Of a DNA stretch of 19,690 nucleotides, positions 1 to 7,297 are shown piece after piece (position 1 is the first letter of the stretch; the number at the start of each line of letters is the position of its first letter). This DNA is from MED-G17 sp963991985. GTDB lineage: Bacteria; Bacteroidota; Bacteroidia; NS11-12g; UBA9320. Made by a program: the position numbers and the translations under genes. A model generated the notes under the pieces. The model was given only the letters and a program-made list of their open reading frames with translations. It made no database searches and was not told the origin of the DNA. The stretch lies in the NCBI GenBank assembly GCA_963991985.1, contig CAXDRX010000023.1, positions 1-19,690 of the forward strand, given 5' to 3'.

Positions 1-1548
1 TTAATCATTTCTAAGATACTTTTCTAAGATCTTTTTGGAGGGAATTTTTCGTGCGGACCATGTTTTGACAACTGTGCCCTTTTTCAGCAATAGGATTCCT
101 GGATTGCTTCTAATGATACTTTTTAGGTTGGTATTGTCTCCAAAGTGAAAAGAAAAAGACAAATGGTTTTCTTTTTCAAATGTTTTTGCTTCTTCTTGAG
201 AATTGGCAGTCAAAGCCCAAAACCCAATCTTGTTCGCTACACAATATTTGTGAAGAGCATTTACCTTGTCTAAAGATCGAACATTAAAAAGTTCTAAATC
301 ATGGCTCACCAGCAATATTTTGAATTCATTTTGCTCAAAAAAAGAGCCCAAATGATCCTTTCCACTCTCATCATCCATCCTAAAGTCATGAATGGGTGCT
401 TTGTCCGCTTCAGCCATTACCTCTTCGCCCAGATAAGAGACAAATGTCCAATTTTCATCTTTTTGGGGTGACCATCTGTTGGTTTCGGAGTCATAGGTAA
501 TTTCAATCTCTTCTCCTTGAGCATTTTTGTAAAGAAATTTTCGCAAAATGTGATCTGTTTTTCGTCCACCTTCCGGAATTTGCATCAAAGATGGTAAGTT
601 GTTTCCTTCTTTATATTTTAAAAAATTTAAGACAGGTAGATCATACCAACATCGAATGGCAAATCCAGTACTAAGAAGAAGAAATAAGGCAATTAAATTC
701 GCTGAAATTTTGGGTTTGAAAATAGAATGAATATAACGTCTGCCAACGAAAAGAATGAGAATCAAGACCAATAAAATTAAATCTTTTACAAATGATTGAA
801 AAGGTTTGAGTGGTATGGCATCGCCAAAGCAACCGCAATCTGTCACCTTATCGTATGTCGCTGAATACCATGTGAGAAAAGTGAAAAGCACAATGACAAT
901 CAAAAGACTGAGCGTTGTAAGTTTTGGGAGGAAACCTATAAGCAGAGCTACACCTAAAATGATTTCAAAAACCACAAGGAAAATGGCCAGCAAAAGTGCA
1001 TATGGTTTTAATTGCTGAAAAAATTCAACCAAGAAAATATCTGATTTTAGGTGCGCGTCTACGATTACTTCTTGTTCGCCTTTGTCTTTTTGAAATCCAA
1101 GAACCGAAATTTCTTTACTGGTCAGTTCCTTGTCCAAAATATTTGCCTTTAAAAAGGCCTGGAAAAGAATGGTATTTGAATCCTTATTGATAAAAGATTC
1201 TTGAAAAACGAGCTGATTGTCCAAAAGAATTTCTAAGGTGCTCAATATATTCCGGTCAACCAGCTCATTTTGTTGGTCTCGGGTATCATTTGTATCAATA
1301 GCGACATGCCAAGAAAGAAGGTGTTTGGGTTTGGATTTGTCTAAGACATATTTTTTTGTTTGAAAATCACTACCAGTGCCCAATTCTATAGAAAGGGAAT
1401 CTTGTTTAGACGTCAAATCTGCCGAAAAAACCGAAAAATATTCTTCCAATTTATAACTAAAGCCTAGCGGATCGTTTGATTTAATAAAACCTGAAAATAC
1501 AAACAATAGACCAACAAGGATGCGTGATATTTCGACAAGAATTTTCAT
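1..1548 (-). CDS. DoxX/BT_3928-family membrane protein with thioredoxin-like C-terminal region
   Basis: Predicted inner-membrane protein of 515 residues. TM1 is about residues 7-22, followed by the SGFIKSNDPLG motif typical of Bacteroidota DoxX-like proteins. Further hydrophobic segments lie near 183-206, 210-228, 254-269 and 283-299. A DCGCFGD motif (237-243) resembles the Cys-x-Cys motif of MauE/DoxX-type proteins. Residues about 400-515 read like a thioredoxin-type fold but show no CxxC pair. An extra soluble stretch, about 43-172, separates TM1 from TM2; I recall most relatives being near 360-380 residues, so this looks like a lineage insertion. The start is fixed by the signal-anchor and by the ATGA overlap with the upstream DUF1599 gene, which implies co-translation. 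By recollection, a DUF1599-DoxX-tpiA order is common in this phylum. The exact function is unknown; a role in envelope redox or quinone chemistry is inference. The stop codon is the first three bases of the window, so the gene is complete. Confidence 0.85.
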   Translation of the reverse strand: MKILVEISRILVGLLFVFSGFIKSNDPLGFSYKLEEYFSVFSADLTSKQDSLSIELGTGSDFQTKKYVLDKSKPKHLLSWHVAIDTNDTRDQQNELVDRNILSTLEILLDNQLVFQESFINKDSNTILFQAFLKANILDKELTSKEISVLGFQKDKGEQEVIVDAHLKSDIFLVEFFQQLKPYALLLAIFLVVFEIILGVALLIGFLPKLTTLSLLIVIVLFTFLTWYSATYDKVTDCGCFGDAIPLKPFQSFVKDLILLVLILILFVGRRYIHSIFKPKISANLIALFLLLSTGFAIRCWYDLPVLNFLKYKEGNNLPSLMQIPEGGRKTDHILRKFLYKNAQGEEIEITYDSETNRWSPQKDENWTFVSYLGEEVMAEADKAPIHDFRMDDESGKDHLGSFFEQNEFKILLVSHDLELFNVRSLDKVNALHKYCVANKIGFWALTANSQEEAKTFEKENHLSFSFHFGDNTNLKSIIRSNPGILLLKKGTVVKTWSARKIPSKKILEKYLRND

Positions 1549-2081
1549 TTTTCAGAGCATCTGATTAAAGCAAAGATAGCATAGTTTACCATATCCTGAT
1601 AATTGGACTCAATTCCCTCACTTACAATCGTTTTTCCTAAATTTTCTTCGATTTGTTTGGTACGTTTTATCTTCATTAAAATCAAATCGGTGAAGGTAGA
1701 AACGCGCATTTTTCTCCAAGCCTCTCCATAGTCCGTATTCTTTTTGATCATTAAATTTTTGATCTCTTGGTAAACGTGGTTGTGCATCTCAATAACGTAT
1801 TCTTTGGAATATTCCTCATCTTTTTCTTTTTTTAACTGAATAATTCCCATGATAGCATAATTTACTATGCCAATATATTCTTCAATTATTCCTTCTCCGA
1901 CCAAGGATTTTCCATTTTCTTCGATAGTCCTGATTCTTTGTGCTTTTATAAAAATCTGGTCCGTAATGGAAGCAGTTCGCATAATTTGCCAAGCAGTACC
2001 ATAATCAAGGGTTTTTTTATCGAAAAGAGCTTTGCATCGCTGAAATGCGTCTTCATGTTGATGTAGTGTTTTTGGATTCAC
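1545..2081 (-). CDS. DUF1599 protein (nucleotide modification-associated domain 1), tandem two-copy
   Basis: Small soluble protein of about 178 residues made of two copies of the same roughly 70-residue unit. Copy 1 (about 17-84) has DYGTAWQIMR, a TDQIFIKAQRI stretch and IVNYAIMGII. Copy 2 (about 107-176) has DYGEAWRKMR, TDLILMKIKR and MVNYAIFALI. This matches Pfam DUF1599, which I recall as the nucleotide modification-associated domain; the biochemical role is not established. The reading frame opens at an ATG at 2144, but that would put the first 21 codons across folP. I prefer the GTG at 2081, about 25 residues before the first DYG motif, because a TAnnTTTG -7 box lies just upstream of it at 2091-2098. 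The TTG at 2093 is another possibility. The stop overlaps the ATG of the DoxX-like gene (ATGA), so the two form an operon. Function is inferred only by family. Confidence 0.8.
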   Translation of the reverse strand: MNPKTLHQHEDAFQRCKALFDKKTLDYGTAWQIMRTASITDQIFIKAQRIRTIEENGKSLVGEGIIEEYIGIVNYAIMGIIQLKKEKDEEYSKEYVIEMHNHVYQEIKNLMIKKNTDYGEAWRKMRVSTFTDLILMKIKRTKQIEENLGKTIVSEGIESNYQDMVNYAIFALIRCSEK

Positions 2082-2082
2082 C

Positions 2083-2098
2083 TTACTTTGCAAAAATA
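2083..2098. promoter_or_regulatory. Abutting opposed -7 boxes for folP (+) and DUF1599 (-)
   Basis: Plus strand 2083-2090 reads TTACTTTG (one mismatch to the Bacteroidota -7 consensus TAnnTTTG). Minus strand across 2091-2098 reads TATTTTTG (full match). They touch back to back and create the palindrome TTTGCAAA at 2087-2094. A TTG at 2058-2060 is 22 nt from the folP box, near the usual -33 spacing; I see no good -33 for the minus box. The assignment to these genes is inference from position. Confidence 0.45.
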
Positions 2099-2953
2099 AT
2101 GCTCCAATTGGGTAATCATTTATACAATGTTCTAAAAACACCATCTGGAATCATTGACTTGACGCAGCCAAAAATCATGGGCATCATCAATGTAACCCCA
2201 GACTCATTTTATGATGGGGGGAAATTTACACAAATTTCTGAGCTGCTGAAACAAGCATCCAAAATGATGGAGGAGGGAGCAGATATTTTAGACATTGGCG
2301 GATACAGCAGTCGTCCTGGCGCTCAGGATGTAACGCAGGAAGAAGAAATAGCTAGAATAAAAGAACCCTTACGACAAATTAGAAAATCATTCCCGAAGGT
2401 TCAAATTTCTATCGATACATTTCGTAGTAGAGTGGCCGAATTGGCTTTAAAAAATGGCGCAGATATCGTCAACGACATCTCGGCAGGAGAAGATAGCAAT
2501 GAGGAAATTTTTGAAGTTGTAAAGCATTATCAAGTCCCTTACATCTTGATGCACAAAAAAGGAAAACCAATGACCATGCAAAAAAACCCGAAATATAAAC
2601 ATGTTGTGGATGAGGTTTTTCAGTACATTGCTCAAAAAGTGGCTAAGCTCAATGCTTTCGGTTTGCATGATTTGATCGTTGACCCAGGGTTTGGATTTGG
2701 AAAAGCCTTAGAGCACAACTACCAAATTTTGAACAATCTCAAGACCTTTCAGGTCTTGGGTCCTGTTTTGGTTGGGGTTTCCAGAAAATCTATGATCAAC
2801 AAAGTGCTAAACTGCACCCCTTCAGAATCCTTAAACGGTACTTCTGTATTGCATGCTTTTTCCCTTTTGGGTGGGGCAAAGATTTTGAGGGTTCATGATG
2901 TGAAACCTGCTTTCGAAGCCATACAATTGTTTCAACAACTCAAAGAATGTTGA
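2099..2953 (+). CDS. folP: dihydropteroate synthase
   Basis: Cytoplasmic folate-pathway enzyme that joins p-aminobenzoate to dihydropterin pyrophosphate to give dihydropteroate; it is the sulfonamide target. With the ATG at 2099 it has 284 residues, normal for the family. The TIM-barrel motifs are in order: IMGIINVTPDSF (27-37) with the metal-binding Asn31, DIGGYSSRPGA (65-75), the IDTFR loop (105-109), NDISAG (125-130), MH plus Lys (151-153), DPGFGFGK (195-202), GVSRKS (226-231) and the C-terminal RVHDV (264-268). The frame extends upstream to an ATG at 2045, but that would read back through the DUF1599 start region. The ATG at 2099 gives the usual short N-terminus and follows a -7-like box at 2083-2090. 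It is divergent from DUF1599. All expected active-site residues are present, so it should be functional. Confidence 0.95.
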   Translation: MLQLGNHLYNVLKTPSGIIDLTQPKIMGIINVTPDSFYDGGKFTQISELLKQASKMMEEGADILDIGGYSSRPGAQDVTQEEEIARIKEPLRQIRKSFPKVQISIDTFRSRVAELALKNGADIVNDISAGEDSNEEIFEVVKHYQVPYILMHKKGKPMTMQKNPKYKHVVDEVFQYIAQKVAKLNAFGLHDLIVDPGFGFGKALEHNYQILNNLKTFQVLGPVLVGVSRKSMINKVLNCTPSESLNGTSVLHAFSLLGGAKILRVHDVKPAFEAIQLFQQLKEC

Positions 2954-3036
2954 TGGTTTTTCAGAAAGAGATCACTGATTCTAATGGATTGAATTTTAGG
3001 GTTTAATAATGCTTAGGCAACAGTATTTTAAAGTAA

Positions 3037-3067
3037 ACTTAACTTTAAGAAAAAATTCACTTAACTT
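3037..3067 (+). promoter_or_regulatory. 9-bp direct repeat upstream of the surface lipoprotein gene
   Basis: ACTTAACTT occurs at 3037-3045 and again at 3059-3067, 22 bp apart, which is about two helical turns. It lies 38-68 bp upstream of the lipoprotein ATG. A CAGTTTTG at about 3076-3083 (one mismatch to TAnnTTTG) could be the -7 box. The spacing would suit a dimeric or tandem-binding regulator, but in such AT-rich DNA the repeat could be chance. The rest of the 151-bp gap (2954-3104) shows nothing else I can name. Confidence 0.3.
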
Positions 3068-3104
3068 AATTCATTCAGTTTTGCCAACATAAAATTTAAA
3101 TAAC

Positions 3105-4262
3105 ATGTTTAAAACATTTAACACAATTTTGATGGCGTCGATGGTATTGGTCGCTGCCTTTTTAACTTCTTGTGGTGACGATGAAAATACCGTCACTACC
3201 ATCACAAAAACCGATACGGTAACAGTTAAAGAAGATGCTGTTCACTACGGTCTAATCACAAAGGATGAAACTTGGACTGCTGACAAAATCCACAGACTAG
3301 CCGGTTTTGTTGCAGTAACCAATGGTGCTACATTGACCATTGAGGCGGGAACTCGAATTGAGGGAAATCCTGGTCAGGCTGCTTTTGCTTCTGCATTGAT
3401 TATCGCTCGAGATGGTAAAATTGATGCTCAAGGGACGGCAGATGCTCCAATCATTATGACTTCTTCTCTAGATGATGGTACCTTGGCTGACGACGCTTCT
3501 GGTTTGTGGGGTGGTCTAATTGTTTTGGGAGACGATTACATTTCTGCGGATTCTACAACGGTTCAAATCGAGGGAATACCTGCCACCAACACCATAGGTC
3601 TTTACGGAGGTTCGAATGCAGGGCACAATGCTGGAACAATCAAATATGTTTCTTGCCGACATGGTGGTTCAAACATCGGTGAAGGAAACGAAATCAACGG
3701 AATTACTTTTGGAGGAGTTGGCGCTGCAACGGTTGTAGAAAATATCGAAGTTGTAGGAACACAAGATGATGGCCTTGAGTTTTTTGGCGGCTCTGTTAGT
3801 GTAAAAAATGCAGTTGTATATTACAATGGCGATGACGCTTTTGATACAGACCAAGCATGGGCGGGTACCCTAGAAAATGCAGTTTCTATGTTCCCAGGTG
3901 ATTCACCTTTGGAATTGGATGGTCCTGAAGGAACATATACAAGTAAAGGTCATATGTTCAAAAACGTTACTTCATGGGGTTGTGCTTCTGGTAAGGAATT
4001 GATCGATTTTGACGACAATACAGATGTCTCCATAGATGGGATCTACTTCCTTGGCTATGCAGACGATGCAAAAATTGGAGGATATTCAGGATATGCTGCA
4101 AATACCAATGGTTATTCTACCAAAAATGTAGAATTTACAGGTGCCAATGTATTTGGAGATATGGATGCTACAGAAGTTACTACGCAAACCAAAGGCGCTG
4201 ACCTTTCGGCTTTGAGCTGGACTTATGCCGCTTCCACGGACGCTTGGAAAAACTTAAACTGA
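3105..4262 (+). CDS. surface-exposed lipoprotein, predicted beta-rich (beta-helix-like)
   Basis: Predicted outer-membrane lipoprotein of 385 residues. A signal peptide ends in the lipobox LTSC (Cys23), followed at once by GDDEN; an acidic tract right after Cys resembles the Bacteroidota lipoprotein export signal, so display on the cell surface is likely. The mature protein is rich in Gly, Asp, Val and Thr with short repeating hydrophobic stretches, for example ITFGGVG, VENIEVVGTQDDGLEFFGG and VKNAVVYYNGDDAFDTDQ, suggesting a parallel beta-helix. The DDGLEFFGG/GDDAFD pattern recurs in a broad uncharacterised Bacteroidota surface-protein family. No catalytic motif is recognised. It lies 55 bp upstream of a TonB-dependent receptor, with a strong terminator between, so it probably serves as that receptor's surface partner in the way SusD-like proteins serve SusC, although it shows no SusD similarity. 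The substrate is unknown. Confidence 0.8.
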   Translation: MFKTFNTILMASMVLVAAFLTSCGDDENTVTTITKTDTVTVKEDAVHYGLITKDETWTADKIHRLAGFVAVTNGATLTIEAGTRIEGNPGQAAFASALIIARDGKIDAQGTADAPIIMTSSLDDGTLADDASGLWGGLIVLGDDYISADSTTVQIEGIPATNTIGLYGGSNAGHNAGTIKYVSCRHGGSNIGEGNEINGITFGGVGAATVVENIEVVGTQDDGLEFFGGSVSVKNAVVYYNGDDAFDTDQAWAGTLENAVSMFPGDSPLELDGPEGTYTSKGHMFKNVTSWGCASGKELIDFDDNTDVSIDGIYFLGYADDAKIGGYSGYAANTNGYSTKNVEFTGANVFGDMDATEVTTQTKGADLSALSWTYAASTDAWKNLN

Positions 4263-4280
4263 TCATAGAAAAATCACATA

Positions 4281-4310
4281 AAAAGCTTGCTTCGGCAAGC
4301 TTTTTTTTTT
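4281..4310 (+). terminator. Strong intrinsic terminator with C(UUCG)G tetraloop
   Basis: The arms AAAAGCTTGC (4281-4290) and GCAAGCTTTT (4295-4304) pair perfectly around a TTCG loop closed by C-G, the very stable UUCG tetraloop. A run of ten T follows the right-arm core (4301-4310). This is a textbook Rho-independent terminator 18 bp after the lipoprotein stop. It lies directly in front of the TonB-receptor ATG at 4318, so the receptor must depend on read-through or on a promoter I cannot see. The expected effect is much more lipoprotein than receptor mRNA. Confidence 0.9.
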
Positions 4311-4317
4311 CATAAAT

Positions 4318-7251
4318 ATGAACTTTCAAAAAATATATTTTTTTCTTCTGTTTCTTATTCCATCAGCTCTATTTGCCCAAACTGGAATCATCCGGGGAAC
4401 AGTCATCGACGGAGATCTTGGCGAACCTTTGTTTGGTGCCAATGTTTTGATCGAAAATGGTTCGGGTGGAGCCATAACCGATTTTGATGGAAAGTTTGAA
4501 ATCGATATCGCTCCCGGAACATACAATCTCAACATTACATTTATTGGTTTGGCGGATGCGAAAATCACCGAAGTTCAGGTGGTCTTAGATCAAGTAACTT
4601 TAGTTGACAATGTTGTTTTGCAAGCCAAATCAAACCAACTAAAGACATTCACCGTTTCTGCCAATGTCATAAGAAATACGGAGGCTGCAATGATCAATAT
4701 CAAAAAAAAATCAGCAAGTGTAATGGACGGAATTTCAGCTGCAAAATTTCGAAGGATTGGAGACTCAGACGCAGCATCTGCCATCAAACGGGTAACGGGA
4801 GTTTCTGTGGAGTCGGGAAAATATGTTTATGTTCGAGGTCTTGGGGATAGGTACACAAAAACAATGTTGAATGGATTGGATATACCAGGTTTGGATCCCG
4901 ATAGAAACAGCATCCAAATCGATATTTTTCCGACAAGTTTGATTGGCAATATGACCGTTTTAAAATCTGCTTCCGCAGAGTTTCCAGCCGACTTTACTGG
5001 GGGAATCGTAAATATTGAAACGGTTGATTTCCCAGACAAAAAGATTTTTGATGTTTCGGTAGGACTGGGTTTTAATCCATCCATGCATTTCAATTCGGAG
5101 TACTTAACATCTCCGGGCGGCTCAACTGATTTTCTTGGTTTTGATGATGGCTCTCGAGAGATACCCACAACCAATCCTTTGAAGGCACCCGTGCGCGAAT
5201 TGTCCAACTACTTCTCTCAAAATGAAATTCAACAATTTGCCGATAAGTTTAGCAAGAATTTGGCCGTTGAAAACAAGACCAGTTTTTTAGATTATAATTT
5301 TTCCACGACCATCGGAAATCAGAAAAAAATAGGTGACAAATACAAACTTGGATACTTTGCTTCCATCAACTACCGAAAAGAACAAAGACATTTTGACAAC
5401 TATGAAATTGGAGAATATCAAAAAAATGTGGATCAATCGGAAACAGAACTTGCTTATGTCACCGTTCAGAGGGGCGTTAAAAGTACCGACAATGTGTTGG
5501 TAGGTGCCATTGGCGGACTTGCCTTAAAAACAAGCAAGAGTAGCCTTAAATTGACCGCCTTGCACCTACAAAATGGTGAAAATACTGCTTCTTTATTCAG
5601 TGTCGATAATAATGGCGGTTCTGAAGTTGCTGGTCAGTCGGGATATATTGGAATTGCCCACAACTTACAATACAATCAAAGAAGTATTTCCAATATTTTG
5701 CTCAATGGAAAGCACATATTGCAAGACAAAAAATGGGAGATCAATTGGAAACTTTCACCTACCTTTTCTAGTTTGGAAGATCCAGATATCCGAAAGGCAG
5801 GTTTGACCACAGGTGGAACAGATTCTACGGTGAACTCAGGAGAAACAGGTTTCCCAAAAAGAATATGGCGAGATTTGGAAGAAACCAGTTTAAATGCAAA
5901 AGCCGATGTGATAAGGAATTATAAGTTCAAAGGCAAAGCAGCCAAATTTAAAATGGGTTCCTCCTTGGCCTTCAAGAACAGAGATTATTCAATAATTGAA
6001 TACAATTTAAGTGCAGGGGGCTCCCCCATTGTGAAAGGTGGGGTAAATTCCATGGTGGCCGATTCAAATTTTTGGCCAAAAGGTTCCAGTTTCTTTTATA
6101 CCAATTCAGTCTTGCCTGTCTTAAGTGGGAACAACCTGATTGCCAGACAGAATCCTAACGAGTATAACTCTAGTTCCTTAAATGCAGGAGCATACATCTC
6201 AAATGAGTTCCAACCTTTGTACAAAACCAAAGTAATCATAGGTTTAAGGATAGAAAATTTTCAACAATGGCACACGGGAAGAAATCAGACTTATGCCACG
6301 CAATCACATCTTCCCGAAAATCAGAGAAATGGTTTGTATTTAGACAATGAATTGGTTCTGGATGCGATTGACTTTTTCCCTTCAGCAAACCTCATTTATT
6401 CACTGACAAAGGAGCAAAACATCAGAGTTTCCTACGCCAAAACCATTGCGAGACCCTCTTTTAAAGAGCTTTCTTATGCACAAATTTATGACCCCCTAAC
6501 AGACCGAATGTTCAATGGTGCTTTATCTCCGTCGCAAGATTGGGACGGAAATTTGGTAGAAACCAGAATTGAAAATATCGATATCCGTTGGGAGTGGTTC
6601 ATAAAACAGGGGCAGTTGGTGAGTTTAAGCGCGTTTTACAAAAAATTTGATGATCCAATTGAATTGACTCAAATTCAACTCAATGCGACCAGTCAAGAAT
6701 TTCAACCCAAAAATGTGGGGGAGGGAAGAGTAATTGGTGCAGAGTTCGAGTTTAGGAAAAATTTTGACTTCTTAAATCCAAAGCTCAAAAAGCTAATTTT
6801 TAGTGGCAACCTAACCCTCGTAAATTCCCAAATCAATATGACAGAATACGAATACCAATTGAGGAAAAGAAATTTGAGAGGAGGCGAAAAGGTTGAGAAT
6901 ACAAGAACCATGGCTGGTCAAGCTCCCTATTTAATAAACGGAGGCCTGACCTATGAAAATGAAAAAGCAAATTTTGATTTTGGGCTGTTTTACAATGTTC
7001 AAGGTCCATCCATCATTGTGGTAGGGGGAAGCATTTATTCAGATGTTTATTCTGAACCTTTTCACAGTTTAAGATGTAATGTCAGCAAAAAATTGGACGA
7101 AGAGGGGAAAAAACGAATCAAGCTTGGCGTCTCAAATTTGCTGAACGATGATAGGGAGCAATTCTACAAGGCATATCAGTCGAGCGACAAGGTGTATTCA
7201 AAATTTAGCCCTGGCGTTGCTTTTTCGGTCAGTTTCTCCTACAAATTGTAA
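4318..7251 (+). CDS. TonB-dependent outer-membrane receptor with carboxypeptidase-regulatory-like N-terminal domain
   Basis: Outer-membrane active transporter of 977 residues powered by TonB-ExbBD. A signal peptide ends near ALFAQ (residue 21). Residues about 23-102 form a carboxypeptidase D-regulatory-like beta-sandwich (GTVIDGDLGEPLFGANV, GTYNLNITFIG). The plug domain (about 125-240) carries SDAASAIKRVTGVSV, YVYVRGLGDRYTKT, LNGLDIPG and FTGGIVNIET, a plug subtype that I recall in both Bacteroidota and Caulobacter-type receptors. The remainder is a 22-strand-type barrel, ending in an aromatic/hydrophobic strand (FSVSFSYKL) suited to BAM insertion. It is not a standard SusC (no SusD follows). 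The start is fixed by the signal peptide; the ATG sits 7 nt after the U-tract of the preceding terminator with no Shine-Dalgarno. The substrate is unknown; the partner is likely the upstream surface lipoprotein. Confidence 0.92.
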   Translation: MNFQKIYFFLLFLIPSALFAQTGIIRGTVIDGDLGEPLFGANVLIENGSGGAITDFDGKFEIDIAPGTYNLNITFIGLADAKITEVQVVLDQVTLVDNVVLQAKSNQLKTFTVSANVIRNTEAAMINIKKKSASVMDGISAAKFRRIGDSDAASAIKRVTGVSVESGKYVYVRGLGDRYTKTMLNGLDIPGLDPDRNSIQIDIFPTSLIGNMTVLKSASAEFPADFTGGIVNIETVDFPDKKIFDVSVGLGFNPSMHFNSEYLTSPGGSTDFLGFDDGSREIPTTNPLKAPVRELSNYFSQNEIQQFADKFSKNLAVENKTSFLDYNFSTTIGNQKKIGDKYKLGYFASINYRKEQRHFDNYEIGEYQKNVDQSETELAYVTVQRGVKSTDNVLVGAIGGLALKTSKSSLKLTALHLQNGENTASLFSVDNNGGSEVAGQSGYIGIAHNLQYNQRSISNILLNGKHILQDKKWEINWKLSPTFSSLEDPDIRKAGLTTGGTDSTVNSGETGFPKRIWRDLEETSLNAKADVIRNYKFKGKAAKFKMGSSLAFKNRDYSIIEYNLSAGGSPIVKGGVNSMVADSNFWPKGSSFFYTNSVLPVLSGNNLIARQNPNEYNSSSLNAGAYISNEFQPLYKTKVIIGLRIENFQQWHTGRNQTYATQSHLPENQRNGLYLDNELVLDAIDFFPSANLIYSLTKEQNIRVSYAKTIARPSFKELSYAQIYDPLTDRMFNGALSPSQDWDGNLVETRIENIDIRWEWFIKQGQLVSLSAFYKKFDDPIELTQIQLNATSQEFQPKNVGEGRVIGAEFEFRKNFDFLNPKLKKLIFSGNLTLVNSQINMTEYEYQLRKRNLRGGEKVENTRTMAGQAPYLINGGLTYENEKANFDFGLFYNVQGPSIIVVGGSIYSDVYSEPFHSLRCNVSKKLDEEGKKRIKLGVSNLLNDDREQFYKAYQSSDKVYSKFSPGVAFSVSFSYKL

Positions 7252-7270
7252 TATTTTTTAAAGACCATTC

Positions 7271-7297
7271 AAAGGGCCCATGCTTTTGGGCCCCTTT
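7271..7297. terminator. GC-rich hairpin between convergent genes
   Basis: AAAGGGCCCA (7271-7280) pairs with TGGGCCCCTTT (7287-7297), ten base pairs with one bulged C and a six-base loop. It lies 19 bp after the TonB-receptor stop and overlaps the last codon of the convergent TPR lipoprotein gene (stop 7296-7298). A T-run on the plus strand starts only about 9 nt later (7306 onward), so it is a weaker intrinsic terminator than the one at 4281 and may serve both strands. Confidence 0.6.

Noticed and set aside
2045..2098. Upstream ATG (2045) as the folP start
   Set aside because: It would add 18 residues (starting MRLHVDVVF) absent from the usual family start, and would lie within the DUF1599 coding region and upstream of the likely -7 box.
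4318..7251. Classic SusC of a polysaccharide utilisation locus
   Set aside because: No SusD-like gene, carbohydrate enzyme or sensor regulator is nearby, and the plug motifs differ from those of SusC.
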